A DNA stretch of 7,034 bases from Pseudobutyrivibrio sp. (GTDB lineage Bacteria; Bacillota; Clostridia; Lachnospirales; Lachnospiraceae). Where the stretch lies: NCBI GenBank assembly GCA_017557715.1, contig JAFYYE010000248.1, positions 1 through 7,034 on the forward strand, given 5' to 3'. Shown here one piece after another: positions 5,890-7,034 of this stretch (position 1 is the first letter of the stretch; each line of letters opens with the position of its first letter). A program made the position numbers and the translations under genes. A model generated the notes under the pieces. It saw nothing but the letters and a program-made list of their open reading frames with translations. It was not told where the DNA came from and did not search any database.

Positions 5890-7034
5890 TTACTTTCCTC
5901 CAATTCCGCTGTCGAGGCTAGCTCCAGTCAGCTTGTTTACCAATGTATTAAATATAAGAATTGTAACAATCAAAATCAGGTTGATTGCACTTGAGAATGC
6001 GTATAATCCCATCTCATCAAAGTAATCCAGAGTTGTTGATAAAATAAATCCCTGAGTACAAAGAAGAAGGAATAATGATAATTCTCTTAAGCATGTCATA
6101 AATGGAAGAAGGTATCCACTTATGATTGATGATTTCTGGATAGGAATGATGATCTTTACCATTCTCTTTACCCATGATGCATTCTGAATTAGAGCTGCTT
6201 CCTCAAGCTCATTACTAATCTGAAGCATCGAGTTAAGTGAGCTTCTTGATGCAAATGGAATGTACTTTACAACACCTGCCAGAATAAGAAGTGTGTAGGT
6301 ATTGAAAAGGTTAATCTTCTCATTTGAGAAAAGAATGAAGAATGCAGCGCCTACGGCAATTGAAGGCATGAGGTATGGAAGGAACGCAATATTATTGACG
6401 TAGTTTGCCCACTTGCTTCTTCTATTCTTTGCTACCGCATATCCGATAAGTGTTCCGATTGTTCCTGCAATCAAAGCACAGACAACTGCAAGTAAAAGTG
6501 TTCCAAAGAACGCATGCCAAATTGTATTGTTGTATATAATACCTGGCTGACCGTACATACCATTTTCTGTGATATTCTCGTTTGTAACCCACCACTTAGT
6601 TGTCAGGTGTGCTAAGTTTCCTGTGTACAGGAAACTGTAGTCACCTGGGTTAGGAAGGAAGGTTTCGAGAGCAAACAAAAGGATTGGCCAGATACTTGTG
6701 AAAAACGTAATTACGATAAAGATAATTCCTACTACGTATTTTCCCGCCTTACCGATTGTAAGCTTTGTAAGCTGTCCTGATTTACCAGTAACTGTTGTAT
6801 AATTCTTTCTACTCTTCAAACTCATCTGGTTCATTCCAAGAATTAGCACACCAAAAATCATCATGATGATAGCAATGATTGATGCCTCACCAGTGTACAT
6901 ACTATTCATGGATATGTACTTTGTAGAAAGAGTTGTAAGATTCAAATAATGTGGAACTGGATAGCTTCCCATCGCACTACCAAATACCAATAGTATTGTA
7001 GAAAGGATAGCTGGCTTAATCATTGGAAGGGTAA
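5890..7034 (-). CDS. Fused two-domain ABC transporter permease, FbpB/AfuB type (5' end outside window)
   Basis: Membrane permease for import with a binding protein. The reading frame is open through the right window edge. The ATG at 7023 is internal: the codons before it read TLP, so the text is TLPMIKPAILSTILLVFGSAMG, the end of the coupling (EAA) loop and next helix of a first permease half. Counting from that Met, helices lie near 1-20 and 46-65, then a cytoplasmic linker (66-95), a helix at 96-120, and an external loop of about 48 residues. The second permease core follows, with helices near 170-197, 210-232, 242-258, 298-325 and 342-362. Its EAA loop (274-294, EEAALIQNASWVKRMVKIIIP) is clear except that the canonical Gly is Asn281. 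Two permease halves in one chain are characteristic of FbpB/AfuB-like transporters. The ATPase gene begins one base after its stop; any binding-protein gene and the operon promoter would lie to the right, unseen. Confidence 0.88.
   Translation of the reverse strand, partial: TLPMIKPAILSTILLVFGSAMGSYPVPHYLNLTTLSTKYISMNSMYTGEASIIAIIMMIFGVLILGMNQMSLKSRKNYTTVTGKSGQLTKLTIGKAGKYVVGIIFIVITFFTSIWPILLFALETFLPNPGDYSFLYTGNLAHLTTKWWVTNENITENGMYGQPGIIYNNTIWHAFFGTLLLAVVCALIAGTIGTLIGYAVAKNRRSKWANYVNNIAFLPYLMPSIAVGAAFFILFSNEKINLFNTYTLLILAGVVKYIPFASRSSLNSMLQISNELEEAALIQNASWVKRMVKIIIPIQKSSIISGYLLPFMTCLRELSLFLLLCTQGFILSTTLDYFDEMGLYAFSSAINLILIVTILIFNTLVNKLTGASLDSGIGGK

Noticed and set aside
5889..5903. TTG at 5903 as start of the ABC ATPase
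   Set aside because: The TTG overlaps the GGAGG that serves the ATG at 5888 and would overlap the permease end. The family N-terminus fits MPEIKLENITK.
4566..5994. Several open frames on the + strand opposite the ATPase and permease (for example 4591-4845, 5128-5355, 5653-5994)
   Set aside because: They lie wholly antisense to well-supported genes, resemble no family, and have Ser/Phe/Leu-rich compositions expected from reversed coding sequence.
7021..7023. ATG at 7023 as the start of a 377-residue permease
   Set aside because: The frame continues upstream to the edge and the residues TLP before the Met belong to the coupling-loop motif LPMIKPAIL, so this Met is internal to a longer fused permease.
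1..7034. CRISPR arrays, insertion sequences, tRNA or rRNA genes, phage genes, attachment sites
   Set aside because: No regularly spaced repeats, transposase motifs, terminal inverted repeats or structural RNA signatures were seen; nearly all the window is accounted for by six genes and short spacers.

Overview
The window looks like chromosomal DNA from a low-GC Gram-positive anaerobe. Lachnospiraceae (the Butyrivibrio/Pseudobutyrivibrio type) is the best guess. The reasons are AT-rich spacers, strong GGAGG ribosome binding sites, a lipobox lipoprotein carrying an RsiV/PdaC-like module, and Firmicutes-type NagB and NagA sequences. This placement comes from sequence character only, with no database search.

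Left part (1-2460): an RpiR-family transcription regulator, cut by the left window edge, is read leftward. Diverging from it is a tight two-gene operon, nagB-nagA, read rightward. The encoded enzymes turn N-acetylglucosamine-6-phosphate into glucosamine-6-phosphate and then into fructose-6-phosphate plus ammonia. The 152-bp divergent spacer is very AT-rich and holds two adjacent inverted repeats over the probable promoters, so the RpiR protein is the obvious candidate regulator of nagBA. A strong hairpin at 2429-2459 ends the nagBA transcript and probably also the converging transcript from the right.

Right part (2525-7034): three genes are all read leftward. Farthest right is a fused (two-domain) ABC permease of the FbpB/AfuB type, cut by the right edge. 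One base after its stop begins an ABC ATPase with all canonical motifs, but enlarged to 548 residues by two insertions: about 125 residues in the helical subdomain before the signature motif, and about 60 highly charged residues in the C-terminal regulatory domain. The ATPase gene ends at a textbook intrinsic terminator. That hairpin contains the -35 element of the promoter for the next gene, a 531-residue lipoprotein with a DUF4163/DUF3298 (RsiV/PdaC-like) region followed by a long C-terminal part of unknown function.

The sugar genes are conventional. The most unusual items are the double insertion in the ABC ATPase, the terminator/promoter overlap, and the RsiV-like region on a lipoprotein with no sigma factor beside it. 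Nothing here proves a new system. The substrate of the transporter cannot be told from this window because its binding protein is not included.
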